From: Pseudofabraea citricarpa
Lineage: Eukaryota > Ascomycota > Leotiomycetes > Helotiales > Dermateaceae
Direction of reading: 5' to 3'
Assembly (NCBI GenBank): GCA_029641185.1
Contig: JAPWGK010000019.1
Coordinates: forward strand, 1 to 64,000
DNA: 64,000 nucleotides
In this document: positions 1 through 12,250 of the stretch, in pieces
Position numbering within the stretch: the first letter of the stretch is position 1
Layout of the letters: the number at the start of each line of letters is the position of its first letter
Notes under the pieces: generated by a model
The model's input: only the letters and a program-made list of their open reading frames with translations
Database searches by the model: none
What the model was told of the DNA's origin: nothing
Made by a program: the position numbers and the translations under genes

Positions 1-2390
1 AAACTTTAAGTAAATATTAAGAAATATATTTTTTATTAAAATAAAATTAAGTTCTTAAGATTAATTATTAATATAAAAGGAATTAGAATAAACCCTAATA
101 AAATTAAGAATATTTAAGAATAAGAAATATCTAAGAACTTAAAAGATATATAAAGTTTTATTAAATTTATAAACTTTTATAAAAGATTTATTAAGAATTA
201 TTTTAGGATATTTTTTTTAATTAATAATCTAAGTAAAAAAAAGGAGAAAATAAAAGGTTTTAATTAAAATAATAAATATTAGAATATTTTTAAAAAACTA
301 AAAAAAATAATTATCTTAGTACTAATACTTATATATTTTAATAAAAATAAATAATATATTATAAAATATAACTTATCTAATTATATTAATATAAGAGTAT
401 TATTATAATATAAAGAAAATAAACTCTTATATCTTATAATATTTTTTTCTAGAAAACTCTTATTAGCTAAATATAATTATAAAATCTATAATAAGAAACT
501 CTTAGTAATAATTAAATACTTTAAGAAATAAAAACCTAAATTTTAAGAAATAAACTTACTAGTATAAGTACTCTTAGATTATAAGGCTCTAGAATATTTT
601 ATAACTACTAAGAAACTAATAAGAAAATAAGCTAGATAAATAGAATTTTTATTAGAATTTAATTTCTAGATTATTTATAAACTAGAAAAATAAAATAAAA
701 AAGTAAACGCTTTAACTAGAAGATCTTAAGATAAATTATAAGATAAATTAGACGATTAATAGAAAGAATAAATATAAATTATTTTTTCTAAAAGTAGAAT
801 TAATAGAAAAAAAACTCTAGAAATATTTAACTTATATATTTAGATTATAAGAGTAAAATAAACGATTCCTAAGTATATTTAAGAGAAATAAAAGAATAAT
901 TAGTTTTACTAAGAAACTCTTAAAATTTTAAGAAATAATAAACTAGTAAAAGATATTCCTAAGTTATATTATAAAAATTAAGATAATATCTTATTTTATA
1001 AAAACTAAGTCTAGGTTCTAGAAGCTTATAAAATAAAATTAATTTAGAAAATATATAAAGAACTTATAATTAAATATCCTAGCTAAGAAGGAATATTAAT
1101 CCTTTTATAAGATAATTATATCTAGAAGAATATAAATAAAAATCTTAATTAATATATTAGAAATTATTATATTTATAGAAAATTTAAATTAAATAATATT
1201 ATTTACTAAGAATACCTAAAGTTATTATTAATACTAGATAAACTTTAGAATTATATATCTATAGATTTTATAACTAGATTTCTAGAAAGTAATAAATTTA
1301 ATATTATCTTAGTTATAATTTATAGATTATTAAAAAAAAGATATTATATTTTTTATAAATATAAAAATAAAAGAATAAGTATAAAAGAAATTATTAAGTT
1401 ATTTCTAAAGAATATATAAAAATATTATAGATTACTTATAACTTATATCTCTAATAAAGGTTCTTAATTTATAAGTAAGATATAAAGAAAATTTTATAAG
1501 ATATTAGGAATTAATATTTAATTATTTATTATAATATATCTAAAAATAAATAACTAGATAAAAAAAATAAACGCGAAAATAAAATATTACCTAAGAGCTT
1601 ATATTAATTACTTATAAGATAACTAAAGTTAAACCCTATTAATAATAGAATTTATAAGAAATAAATATTAATTTATAAGTATAAAAGTTATATTATTTTT
1701 TATAAATAAAAGATATAAACTAAGAATAAATTTTAACTAGGAAAATATAAAGATTAATTAATTATAACTAATAAAAAGTAAATTAAATAAAAGATAAGTA
1801 ATAAAATTTATAAAAAAAATAAAAAATACTTAGAAATTTATATATAAAGAAATAACTTAGTCCTAAAATAAGATAGAAAAATATATAAATAAGAAACGAT
1901 TACTAGTATTAAATTATAAACTAGGAGATAAAGTTTATATCTTAATAAAAAATATCCGAATATAAAAACCTTTAAGAAAACTAGAATATAAGAATAAAAA
2001 ACCTTATAAGATTAAGAAGAAAATTAAACTAAGCTTTTATAAAGTAAAATTATTACTAGAACTTAAAATTTATCTTATATTTTACTTTAACTTATTATAT
2101 AAAAACTTAAATAATTTATTACTAGAATAAAAAGAAACTAAATCCTTATTAATTAATATAAAAGAAAATAATAAATAAGAAGTAAAAGATATTAAAGATA
2201 TAAAGATAATTAAAAGAAAATTTTTTTATAAAATTAAATAAATATAATAATTATTAGATCTAAAATAATATCTAGTAGAAAATTTTAAGAATATATAAGA
2301 AATTCTAAGAGATTTTTATTTTAGATATCTAGATAAACCTTATCTAATATAAAAATTAAACGCTTAGAAAGAGAATAATATTATAATTTT
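1..2390 (+). mobile_element. RIP-killed Ty3/gypsy chromovirus pol relic
   Basis: Reading the plus strand through its many stops gives the gypsy pol domain order. The C-terminal part of reverse transcriptase lies at about 1-370 (the window starts inside it). RNase H lies at about 370-750, with SRKL then KYNYKIYNKKLL then LDYKALEYF recognisable. Integrase lies at about 960-1700, with SIDFITRFLESNKF, SNKGSQFIS-like and LRAYINYL tracts. A chromodomain-like tail lies at about 2210-2370, with EILRDF and RYLDKP. Stops replace Gln, Trp and Arg codons, as C-to-T and G-to-A changes would produce. The 5' part (LTR, gag, protease, most of RT) is outside the window and no LTR could be delimited. The superfamily call is firm; the family is unknown. 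Confidence 0.85.
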
Positions 2391-2746
2391 TATATAAATT
2401 ACTTAAGATATATATTATATATTTATTTTTCTTATATATATTTTATTTACCTTATATTATAATTTATTAATTCGAATTATATAACTAGAAATTTACTAAG
2501 TAAGATAAATTATATATAACTTATCTTATATATTTACTTACCTAAGAATATATATAATAAAGAATACTTAGAGAGTAAATATTAGTATAATAAGAAAAAC
2601 TACTTATAATTAGCTTCTTATATTTTCTTTTTTTTTTTTTCTTCTTTTCTTCTTATACTTAGATCTTTTATTATTAATTAATTATATCGATCTCTTATTT
2701 ATTTTATATTTTATATATTATAATATTTAGGGATATATAAAATTAT

Positions 2747-2836
2747 TTAGTTATTATTTTAATTTTAGTTATTATTCTAATTTTAATTATTATTTTAATT
2801 TTAGTTATTATTTTAATTTTAGTTATTATTATAATT
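2747..2836. repeat. 18-bp tandem repeat, five units
   Basis: Five consecutive units of the 18-mer ttagttattattttaatt with one or two substitutions each, lying downstream of the gypsy chromodomain relic. It may be a degraded minisatellite from an LTR or untranslated part of the element. Confidence 0.75.
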
Positions 2837-3105
2837 TTTATAATTTTATAATAAATAAAATAACTTTTAAGATACCTCTTATTATAAATAAATAAACTTT
2901 TAAGTTTTTAGATAAATAGTTAGCTTATAATTAGATAAATATCTTATTATAAATAAGTAAACTTTTAACTTTTTATAAAAATAATTATCTTATTATTTAA
3001 TAAAATTCTTCTTATATATTAGCTAAAATTAAAGCTATTAACCCTTAAGTTTTATTATATTATATACTTAATATTACTAAATACTAGTTTATTATTAATT
3101 TAAGA

Positions 3106-3364
3106 TCTAGAGTATATTATATAATAAAATTTAACTCTTAAATTTTATTATATAATATACTAAATATTCGTTTATTATTTATACTAGTTTATTATTAAAA
3201 TTAAGGTCTAGAGTATATTATATAACAAAATTTAACCCTTAAATTTTATTATATAATATACTAAATATTCGTTTATTATTTATATTAGTTTATTATTAAA
3301 ATTAAGGTCTAGAGTATATTATATAATAAAATTTAAGGGTTAAATTTTATTATATAATATACTT
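3106..3364. repeat. 101-bp tandem repeat with internal palindromes
   Basis: Three units begin at 3106, 3207 and 3308 (the motif tctagagtatattatata recurs every 101 bp), and a partial relative lies upstream at about 3040-3105. Every unit contains an inverted repeat of about 23-bp arms (starting agtatattatataa and ending ttatataatatact) around a few-base centre. The third unit is cut off after its palindrome. Confidence 0.85.
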
Positions 3365-4129
3365 TAGACTAAAATTAAGCTAGAAATCTTATAATTTTAT
3401 TATATAATATACTTTAAAGATATATTAAAATATTTATAAGAAGTTACCTAAGAACTTTAGGGAATATATAAAGGTAAAAGTCTTATAATAATATTTACTA
3501 AAAAGTTTAAACTTATTAACTTTAATATTAGAAAAAATAAGAAAATATTATTATTTATATTTAAATTTTTTTTTTTATAAATTTATAAATTTATTTAGGT
3601 TAAAATTACTAGTTAGAGAAATCCTAACTTATTATTTTACTAATAATTTATAATATAAATCTATATATTTTAATTAATTTTCTTAGCTATTTTCTCTTTC
3701 TTAATTTTCTAATATTATTAAACTCTAAACCTAAAAATACTTAGAATTACTTTATTATCTCTTTTATATTAAATTTAATTATTATAATCTTATTTTTAAT
3801 AATAATTACTAAGATTATATACTTTTTATTATCCTTATAATTCTTAGCTTAATCTTTAATTACTTTTCGATTAAACTTATAATAATTAAAATCTTTTATA
3901 ATTTTAATATTACTTAAATTATAAACCTAGTATTTTATTATAATTAATTTAATTAGATATATAATAAGTTATATAATAAGATCAAAGATAGCTTTATTAA
4001 ATTTATCTAATAATATAACTTAGAGTATAATATAACCTTAAAAAATTTATTAGAAAAACTAACTAAAAGATAAATATATTAACTAGTAATCTTAATATTA
4101 TATCTATATATTATACTAGTATTCTTTTT

Positions 4130-5910
4130 ACTTAAAAGAAAGTTAAAATTAATACGACTTAAATTATTATATCCTAATTTTAATATCTAAAAAAGATTAA
4201 TAAAAGATCGTATAATAAAGTAAAAAAAGAAGAATTTCTTTAACTTATTTTAAAAAAAAAATCTAGTTTAATAATAAAATCTTAATAAAAATAAATTTTA
4301 TAATAATAAATTAAACTTTTTTAGAGAATAAACTATTAGAATTACTTTTATAATTAAAATCTAGAGAAGAAAACTTACTTAAATTATTTTATAATAAAAT
4401 CTATAGATTATCTATAAAAGATAATTAATTAACTAATATATAAGAGGAGATATAAGAAGGAGTAATAAGATAAAAAGGAAATAAAAAAGAAAGAAGATAA
4501 AAAAATATTAAGAGATAATAGAAATTTATATTTATTATTTATAAGATTATTTTTATTAAAAGGAAAAGAAAGTAGGTTAATACGTATAAGTATAATTAAT
4601 AAAATAAAAAAGAAATCTATTAAGATACGTAGATATTTTTATTAGAGAGAAAGAAAGATTAACTAATATATATAAATATTTATATTTAGATAATAATTTA
4701 AGTAATATATTACTTAAGTTACCTAAGATATATATATTAGCTAAATCTAATAGTTATTCTTAGTAAATATAAATCCTAGAAATAATACTTATAAGAATAT
4801 AAATTTTTAATAAAAGAAAATTAACTTTAGAATATATTTATAAAGGTTTTTTTTTTATTATTTCTAATAATCTTAAGATAATATATTATTATAAATTATT
4901 CTTTTATTTAGCTTTTTATAAGCTTTTTAAATTTAAAGAGTTTTAATTTTTAATAAAAATAAATTAAAAATATTATTATATACTTAAATTCTAATATAAA
5001 CTTATATTTTACGATTATTAATAATAATCTTTTTTACTTAGATCGATTTTCTTTCTAGTTACTTATATAAATAAAAAATATCTAAAGATATAATAATATC
5101 TTTTTAATATTAAATTTTACTAGAATTATACTTTAATATAATACTTTTATAAGATTTATATATTTATTATCTCCTAAAAGATTTTTAATCTAATTACTAA
5201 GAATTTTTAATAATACTAAGAATTCTTTTTTATTATTTTTATTTATTTTACCTTTTTTAATTTTAACCTAGAATTTATTAATAAATAATTAAATTAGCTT
5301 AGTATCTAGGCTAATTCTTAGGTTTAAGCTAGTATCTCCTCTAAAAATTCGAAGTAACTAAATTTCTAATATTATAAAACCTAAAATTATTAAAAAAACT
5401 ATAAAAAAAATAAGTTATTAACTTATAATTATAATACTATAATTAAAGATATATTTTATCTTTCTATTAGCTTTCTTAATATTCTTATAAATATTATAAT
5501 TAATAATACGCTCTTAGTCTAATATCTATAAAAAATTAGTAGAATATTAAATAATAAAGTAAAAGAAAATAAAAATCTTTAACTTACTTTAAAAAAGAAA
5601 GCTATTTTAATAATAAAGTCTTAATAAAAATTAGGTTTTATAATAATAAATTAGGCTTTTTTAGAGAATAAGTTATTAGGATAATCTTAAAAGTTAAAAT
5701 TAATTAAAAGAAACTTACTTAGTAGATTTTAGATTAAGATAATATAATAATCTATAAAAGATAATAACTTTTATAAGAGATACTAAGTTAAATAAAAAGT
5801 AAAAGAAAAAAGAAGTAAAAAAAGAAAAAGATATAATAAAATATCTAAAGAAAATATAATAAAATTATTTATTTATCTTTATTATTATTATTAAGGGAAA
5901 GATTAATCTT
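4130..5910. repeat. pair of diverged direct repeats, about 440 bp each
   Basis: About 4130-4570 and about 5480-5910 can be aligned by eye as two diverged copies in the same orientation. The best part is 4210-4345 against 5553-5690. The start-to-start distance is about 1.34 kb. They could be long terminal repeats of a decayed short element or two independent insertions of one family. The DNA between them has no recognisable coding tract. Limits are approximate. Confidence 0.55.
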
Positions 5911-6890
5911 AAAATTAAGGTTTATATAAAGAGAAGAGTTAATATCTTTTTATTAAATAATAAATAATTTTTATCTTTTCTATTAATTACTCTTAATCTT
6001 AGGATATATTATTTCTAAAAAAGAATTATTAATTCTTCTTATATTCCTCTATTTTTAGAATATTAAATTCCTCTAGTTTATATCCTAGCTCCTAATAATA
6101 TTAAATAATTAAATAAATTAAAACTAATTAAATTTAACTAGTTATATTTAAATATCTTTTTTATTTATATTACCTAATAGTTAGATATTCTCTTATTATA
6201 TATTACCTAATATTAAATTTTAAGGTTATATAATTTAAATTAGTCGTCTAAATATTTTAGTCTAATAAAATATTATATATTATATTAAGTAAAAAGCTCC
6301 TAATAAATAAGCGTTTATTATAATTATAAGCTAGGCTAGTCTAGTAGTATAATAGTAAAATATCCTATTAATTCTAATTTCTAATAATTAAAATTATAAA
6401 AAAATAGATATTTCTTAATATTTAGCTTTTATAAAAGTTTACTTATAATAAGTAATCGAAAATTTCTATAAAATAACTAGAATACTAGATATCTACTAAG
6501 ACGAAGATAAAATTAGCTTTATTAGTATTATAGATATTAGAAGAAAGGTTATAAAGGATTAAAAGGAATATAATAGCTAAGAGGAAATTATAATCCTAGT
6601 ATTCTAAAGTATAATAATTATAATAAAATATAAGCAAATTATAACCCTTATATAATTTTAATAAAACCCGAAGATAATTATATAATTAGGTCGTAAGAGG
6701 ATATAAAATAAAAATAATCGATAATTTCTTTTTTTTTTTAGGTATATTCTAAGAGGTTAGTTTAGTCGGAGGCTAACCTTTATTTATTACGCTTTAGATA
6801 TACTTTATTTTATATTCGAGTCTATTTTTAATTAAGATTCTAATAGATTCGATTAAATCTATTATATATCTCCTTAAAGTAAAAATAATC

Positions 6891-8706
6891 TTAGGGTTCC
6901 GAATAAATAGCATTTGATATATTAATCTAGATTATAAGAACTTTACTATAAAACTTAGTAAAAGGGAATTAGATATTATTATTACACCTTGTAGTCGAGC
7001 TAATAATTTATATTTTATGTTTATATTTATACTTTTAAAAAGAGAATTAAGGTAAAGTAGAGTTTAGAATTCTTACAAAAGTTTTAATACCTCTAGAAGA
7101 AACCCCATCGCTTATGTCCTTCCTCGCTTAACCTTGTGTTTTCCTGCCGCCACTAAAAACACTAGTCCTGGAAAGAGATGGAAAAAGGGTATTCGCTGGC
7201 GGCTACCTAAGTAGCTCCTAATCTACCGATCAGAGGGTTGTGTATAGCAGCTTCAGCAGAGGTTCAAAGATTAGTTGTTTGGCTTACAGCGTACCTGACC
7301 TAGGTACTCGAATTGTGGTTCCCTATCATGGAATTCCTTATACCATCCGTAACTAATTCTTTGCGCGCTTGCGGAGGTCGGCTATGAGATTCACCTCTTT
7401 GTCTACTAAGAGGTAGTGGTGCCTTATGCCATGTGATGTCAGCAGACGGGGACGCTACTCTAGCGCACGCCTGGCTCGCACATAAAACCTCCTCGACTCT
7501 TGTTAAACTTAAGTTAAGACACCTTTCCTCAATCATTATATTAGTGTAGTAGGCTATGATGAGAAAATGTCCACGCGCGAAATCGTGTTAAACTTCAACG
7601 AACCACTAGAGAAATCTTTTTGGATCGTCAAGAAGCAAGTGGGCATTGGAGCTGAGCCATATTAAATCCTTCTGTTTCTTGCCTCTTGGGTGGGGGAGAT
7701 CGCACTTCTATGAACTACGTTTTGAGATAGCCCTTACAGCAAATGGCGAACGGTGATACCATTAGTAACACACGAGCTATTCTCTGTCATCTGCCATTGT
7801 TGCAGATCAGTTGACCGGTCGAAAGTTCGCCTGTGGACACGTTGATGAAGAGATCTGAGCAGAATGAATCACTTATAGCGAAGTACGCTTGAACTACACC
7901 CCTGCTTTTCTCTTCATGTCTTGATTCAAATGATAGAAGACTTATTCTCGTACTGATACAGAGACTGCCCGGCTCATCATTGCGCATCGATATTCCATCG
8001 CTGCTTTGATGAAACCGGCCGCAGGAGAGGGAAGGGATTCTAAGAATCTTTAACCCCGTGTCGGCATATTGTACTCGCAAATTGCTTTTGATCACCGTTC
8101 CACGCCAGCCCAATTCGTATTGAAGACTGGGCATAAAAGATTCACCGCGAATCTGCCTTGAAGGAGCCTAAGCTGGGAAGTAGATCAAACTGCGGCCTAA
8201 TTTGTCTTCATAGGCTCCGAATGCCTACCGCAGCTGTAATTTGCGGGCAGGCGTTTTAGTGAATAAGTAGAAGGTAAATAACGGGTTGTATACACAAAGG
8301 GCAGAGAAACCTACGAGCGTGCAACCGGCTTTCCCAGTTTCAATAATCTAGTAAACTGTCTTCTCGGTAGACTCTTAAAGATAAGGCTCTCCCCGACAGG
8401 TCAAGTTACTGATTGTCGGTCCTGTCCGCTGTATTTTGTCAAATATATTTCTATTCTATGACGAGGGGCCCGAATCAGTTTCCTCCAAAACAACGTGTTG
8501 GGGAGTCGCATTTGAACCCTCAATTCTCCAAAATCTTAATCGAAGGAATTGATTGCGCAATTGAGGGCCTGAATTGGTCCCTCGAATTCAAATAATGGGG
8601 AGCCAATTCGAACCCTTTCAATCCTAGAAGTATTCAAAAATGTTTCTCATTAATTAATTGTTTTGTTTATCTGAGTATAGTTTTTAAAGCAAAGAGTTCA
8701 TTGGTA
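6891..8706. other. gene-free transition from AT-rich block to HET gene
   Basis: Base composition becomes normal here. Short open frames at 7300-7536, 7787-8134 and 8413-8595 show no family resemblance and no clear splice structure, so I see no supported gene. The right end serves as 3' flank of the HET gene on the minus strand. Confidence 0.6.
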
Positions 8707-10999
8707 TTATATAAGTGTAATAGTTTGTTGTTTCCAATCTGATATCCACGACTCAAATCTACTCGAGTGGATTCCATAGAAGGAGATTAACCCTACTCTT
8801 CTATACTGTGTATCATCGCCATCAAGTTTGATTAATGCCAGAGCACTCATCTGTATAAATTGGTCGCCGAGACGTAATGTTTTGATTAACATGATAGTAT
8901 ACTGAAATTCCGAGAATTTATCATAATCTATTTCTATCTCCTCTACAGATTGTGCTGGGCCTTTGCTATCATGCGTGGATCTAAAAGAAGTCAGTTTGGC
9001 TGTCCCTCTCGAGATTTAGTATATCACTAGGGCAGCCTTACAGAAAGTAGCTTCCATTGTTAGAATTGATGTTGAAGAGGCTTGCCGTCACATAGCTACC
9101 TGCTTCACCTTCAGGTTCATCATAGTCGATATGACCAGCAGATTCTTCGGATGGGGTATTGATTTCTTGGCTGCTTCGAACTAGATCTTTTGTCCAACCT
9201 TTGAGAATCAATTGGCTGGACTCGATTTGACCGTATGTGCTTTTAGTCTTTAAATCAACATTCCAAGATACCATTTGAACATCATAAACATCCGAGAAGG
9301 TTGCCATGCCATCAAATGTGGCGAAGATGACAGGATCATCCGTCACTGCCCAGGACCAAGATGGCGCACGGTAAGACTCGACATGCTTGCACGCTCCAAA
9401 TTCGCGGTACCAGGACAAGCCCTGAGCCAGATCTTTACTCCATATGCCTGCAAGATACTCGCCGCCTATGATAGGATGAAGAAGTTCAACTATCCCAGAA
9501 AATGCGGGTAATTTGTCCGATTCAAAAGTCAATCGGCGTGTTGAGTAGGCTCTCACGAGCCAGTAATACTCTTCGAGGATCATACTTGGTTGCGGTGCTT
9601 TAGAATCAGAGTGAGTAGAAAAATGCTGAAGAAGGATGGAGGTTATTCTTGGAAAAGTATCAGTGGCTGGTGGCATGATTGATCCGACAGATGGCATACC
9701 ATCTGCCGACTGAAATCCGTGTGGGCACTTCCAGTAAATCTGCCGCTCTCCATAGTAAAGAATCCGCGGAGATAGTAAGCTTTCTTGTAGAGTCCAGCCG
9801 CGTCGACTTAAAGGACATGCCAAGAAAAGGCCGTACAAATTCTCTGGATTCTTTGGTCCCCTGGAAATACAAGTCGAATCACCCAAATTGCTGTCCTCAT
9901 ATGTTTTGAGTGTAACTTTCTTCTCATTTTCGTTTGATAGCTGGTTAGATTTGAATATGCCGCATGTGCTTCCTGCCGATACGGACGCCGATATTGTGAG
10001 CAGAGCGTTTCGATAAATAGAGCCCATTTTCTTTGACTCGGTTTCCCAGTCAAGCGTCGAATTTTGTATGATGCACAGCGAATCAATCCACAGGTATCGG
10101 ATACCAAGTTGCCTCGTGATGGATATCGCATCGCGAAAGTTCGCAGGCAAGTCACAGTAAGATATAGATTTTTGGAAGGACTCGAGGTTTTCCGTTGTTA
10201 ATAACGGTGAAATGACACCGCCCCAGCAGTGACTTAGTGCGGCATATTTATCCTCAGTCATCTTGGATAGAGATAATTTGGGATTCAGTGAACCATTTAG
10301 ATTTCCCACGTCGATGACTCTGGTAGGAAGTTCAGAAGCTTGTACGTATTTAGTCTCCTCTCCAAGGAGTGCGCAACAATCTTTGAGCCAGCCTTTCGCA
10401 ATCTCATGATTCTGTGGTGATCCAAGGTCTGGATCAGTATGATATCGTCCGACTTCAAAGTTTCGAACGGCTCTTGAATTTCCTAATAGCTGTAAGCAGC
10501 GCTTCAATATAACTTGTTTTCCATGAATTGACTAACCTCGAGGTACACTAAGCTCCAGAGTTAGAGGGTCTAGCGGGGTTGAATCAGACCACTCTGGAGA
10601 CACGTCCTGATCTACGTTATCACCATAATTTTCGGGAATTCCTGCCTGGACAAGTATGGTGTCAAAGAGCTTAACATGTCCCAATGTCTCCCCAGAATAT
10701 AAGTGCGATGTATTGATACATATTTTCAAGTCGGTGCTCAAACCTTCGGAATCAATCTCTCGAATAGCATCATCCAATGTATATGTGTCCCAATACCCAG
10801 AATCCATTACAGTTTCGATACAGCCCTGGTGTATAAGCTCGCATAACTCACATCCTCTATTTGCAGAGCTCACAAGATCAGCATAAGAGGCATGGTGCTG
10901 ATAGTACGCTTCTCGTGGGAACACAGCGGGTGAAAACTCGACCTCTGCGAGCTCGATCAGACCACTAATAGATAATTCGTCGCATAATTTGCAGAGCAT
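8707..10999 (-). CDS. HET-domain (heterokaryon incompatibility type) protein
   Basis: Three exons are predicted on the minus strand: 10999-10537, 10482-9042 and 8980-8707, giving 725 aa. Introns are 54 nt (GTTAGT..TTAG) and 61 nt (GTAAGG..TTTTAG), and phases agree. The HET domain is clear: YAALSHCWGG at about residues 234-243, then YLWIDSLCIIQ at about 284-294, then YRNALLTISAS, then RRGWTLQESLLSPRILYYG and WKCPHG. The last exon ends in YRRVGLISF and QTITLI, the usual style of HET C-termini. If the second exon were simply read through, the protein would stop 17 bases after that donor and lose this tail. HET proteins act in self/non-self recognition and cell death in filamentous fungi; the partner and trigger of this one cannot be told. 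It lies beside the RIP block, and a short inverted-repeat element sits 88 bp upstream of its ATG. I am sure of the family, fairly sure of the exons. Confidence 0.88.
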
Positions 11000-11086
11000 C
11001 TTTCGAAGCAGCGGTAAAAATTACGAAGCCGGAAAGTTATACGAAGCATTATTTTGACGTTTACAAGAAGTTGAGCTAAGCACCGA

Positions 11087-11497
11087 CCACCAGTGGTTGT
11101 CAGAATTTATGACGGTTTTACCGAAAAACTCACCCCTTTAAACAGACGATAATAGCAACAAAATAAATATTAATAAGTTATAACAAACTAGAAATAAATA
11201 TTTCGAGGCTATTCTTTTATTTCCTTACTTTCAAATAACTATAATTAGTTTATTTCTAGTTTTATTATTATTTAAAATATATACTAATTTAAAATTAAAA
11301 TATTTAATAATAATAGACTATTATATCTTAGATTAATATTTTTACTATATATTTCACTTAATATTCTATAGTATTTCTATGTTTTGTGTTAAAATAATAT
11401 AAATTAGATATATAAAATAATATTAAAGTATATGTATTTTGGTAGGGTTTCTAGCAGCCTCGGTAAAACCGTCATAAATTCTGACAACCACTGGTGG
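11087..11497. mobile_element. MITE-like element with perfect 38-bp terminal inverted repeats
   Basis: The first 38 bases (11087-11124, beginning ccaccagtggttgtcag) are the exact reverse complement of the last 38 (11460-11497). The inside is AT-rich, has no coding capacity and contains a second, inner inverted match around aaactagaaataaat. The outermost bases CCACCAGTGG include CAGTGG, as at hAT ends, but no clean target duplication is visible. The best candidate is GACC/GACCA on both sides, slightly offset. It is therefore a non-autonomous DNA transposon of unsettled superfamily. It occupies the proximal promoter of the HET gene. Confidence 0.88.
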
Positions 11498-12250
11498 ACC
11501 ATATCTCATGATTATGCAATCTGGGTAAAGAAGTAATTTAACAGTTTTTATTGGCTGTGTGGCGAGTGGCTTGGCATTTTCATGCTGATTGTCACAATCA
11601 TCTTTGACACAACGAGGCTGTGAGCTGACGAAAAGCGGAGGACTTCTATGGTGAGAGACCTTTACAGAGAGAGAATATCATCTTCCTAACAAAGTAGACT
11701 CTTGCGATTCTTCTCAGGGACGGGTCACTCAGCCACCTAGACAGGGTAAATCAAACTAAAGAGGTCCCCAAGAGAGGGTGTATGACAGAGACAGAGATAG
11801 AGAATCAAAAAAGGCGAATAAAAGAACTTTCCCGGTCATGAATTTGTGACAAAAAGAGTTTAGTTAACAACTAGAATTCAGCTAGCAATAGCACAGATAT
11901 CTTTCGCGGAAATATTACTCCGCGTAACTGAAGCAATCGTGTTCAATTTCTTTAGTTTCATTCTTCTTTATGTTATTGTCCAACTTATGTTATATCGTAT
12001 CTTTATATCTATCTGGTTGATCAGACCTTCCTAAGTTGTCGGAACCTGGACTGGCCAGGTCTGCAAGAGTGGGTGTCTCACGCCTTTAAAATGACACACG
12101 CTTATTGTTCCAAAGCGGCAAAGCCTTTGGTTCCATATATTTTGCATTGATATACCCGACGACTTCCATCCATAGTATTTCTTCACATGTCCACTGCCTT
12201 TTCCCTCTCAATACAATATTGCCCTGCCCCTTGAATATCTCGGTCTAACA
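11498..12250. other. intergenic, upstream region of the GNAT gene
   Basis: 753 bases between the inverted-repeat element and the GNAT start codon. The part nearest the ATG is pyrimidine-rich (ctgccttttccctctc), typical of fungal 5' untranslated DNA. No gene seen. Confidence 0.6.

Larger units (their letters stand above)
1..6890. repeat. AT-rich, RIP-degraded transposon block
   Basis: This block is almost pure A/T and nearly lacks CpA and its complement TpG; the few Cs sit mainly before T, C or G. That is the signature of repeat-induced point mutation, the fungal pre-meiotic process that turns CpA into TpA in repeated DNA. No open frame survives. Normal dinucleotide use returns between about 6630 and 6990. 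It contains a gypsy relic, short tandem repeats and other repeat debris listed separately. Nothing here is expected to encode a functional protein. Confidence 0.93.

Noticed and set aside
6330..6410. tRNA-like string (tagtctagtagtataatagtaaaatatcc) in the AT-rich block
   Set aside because: No acceptor stem or T arm can be paired. It looks like a chance match or an unreadable relic.
7787..8134. 115-codon minus-strand open frame near the RIP boundary
   Set aside because: No family resemblance, no domain-like pattern and no splice partner. Its length is compatible with chance in this composition.
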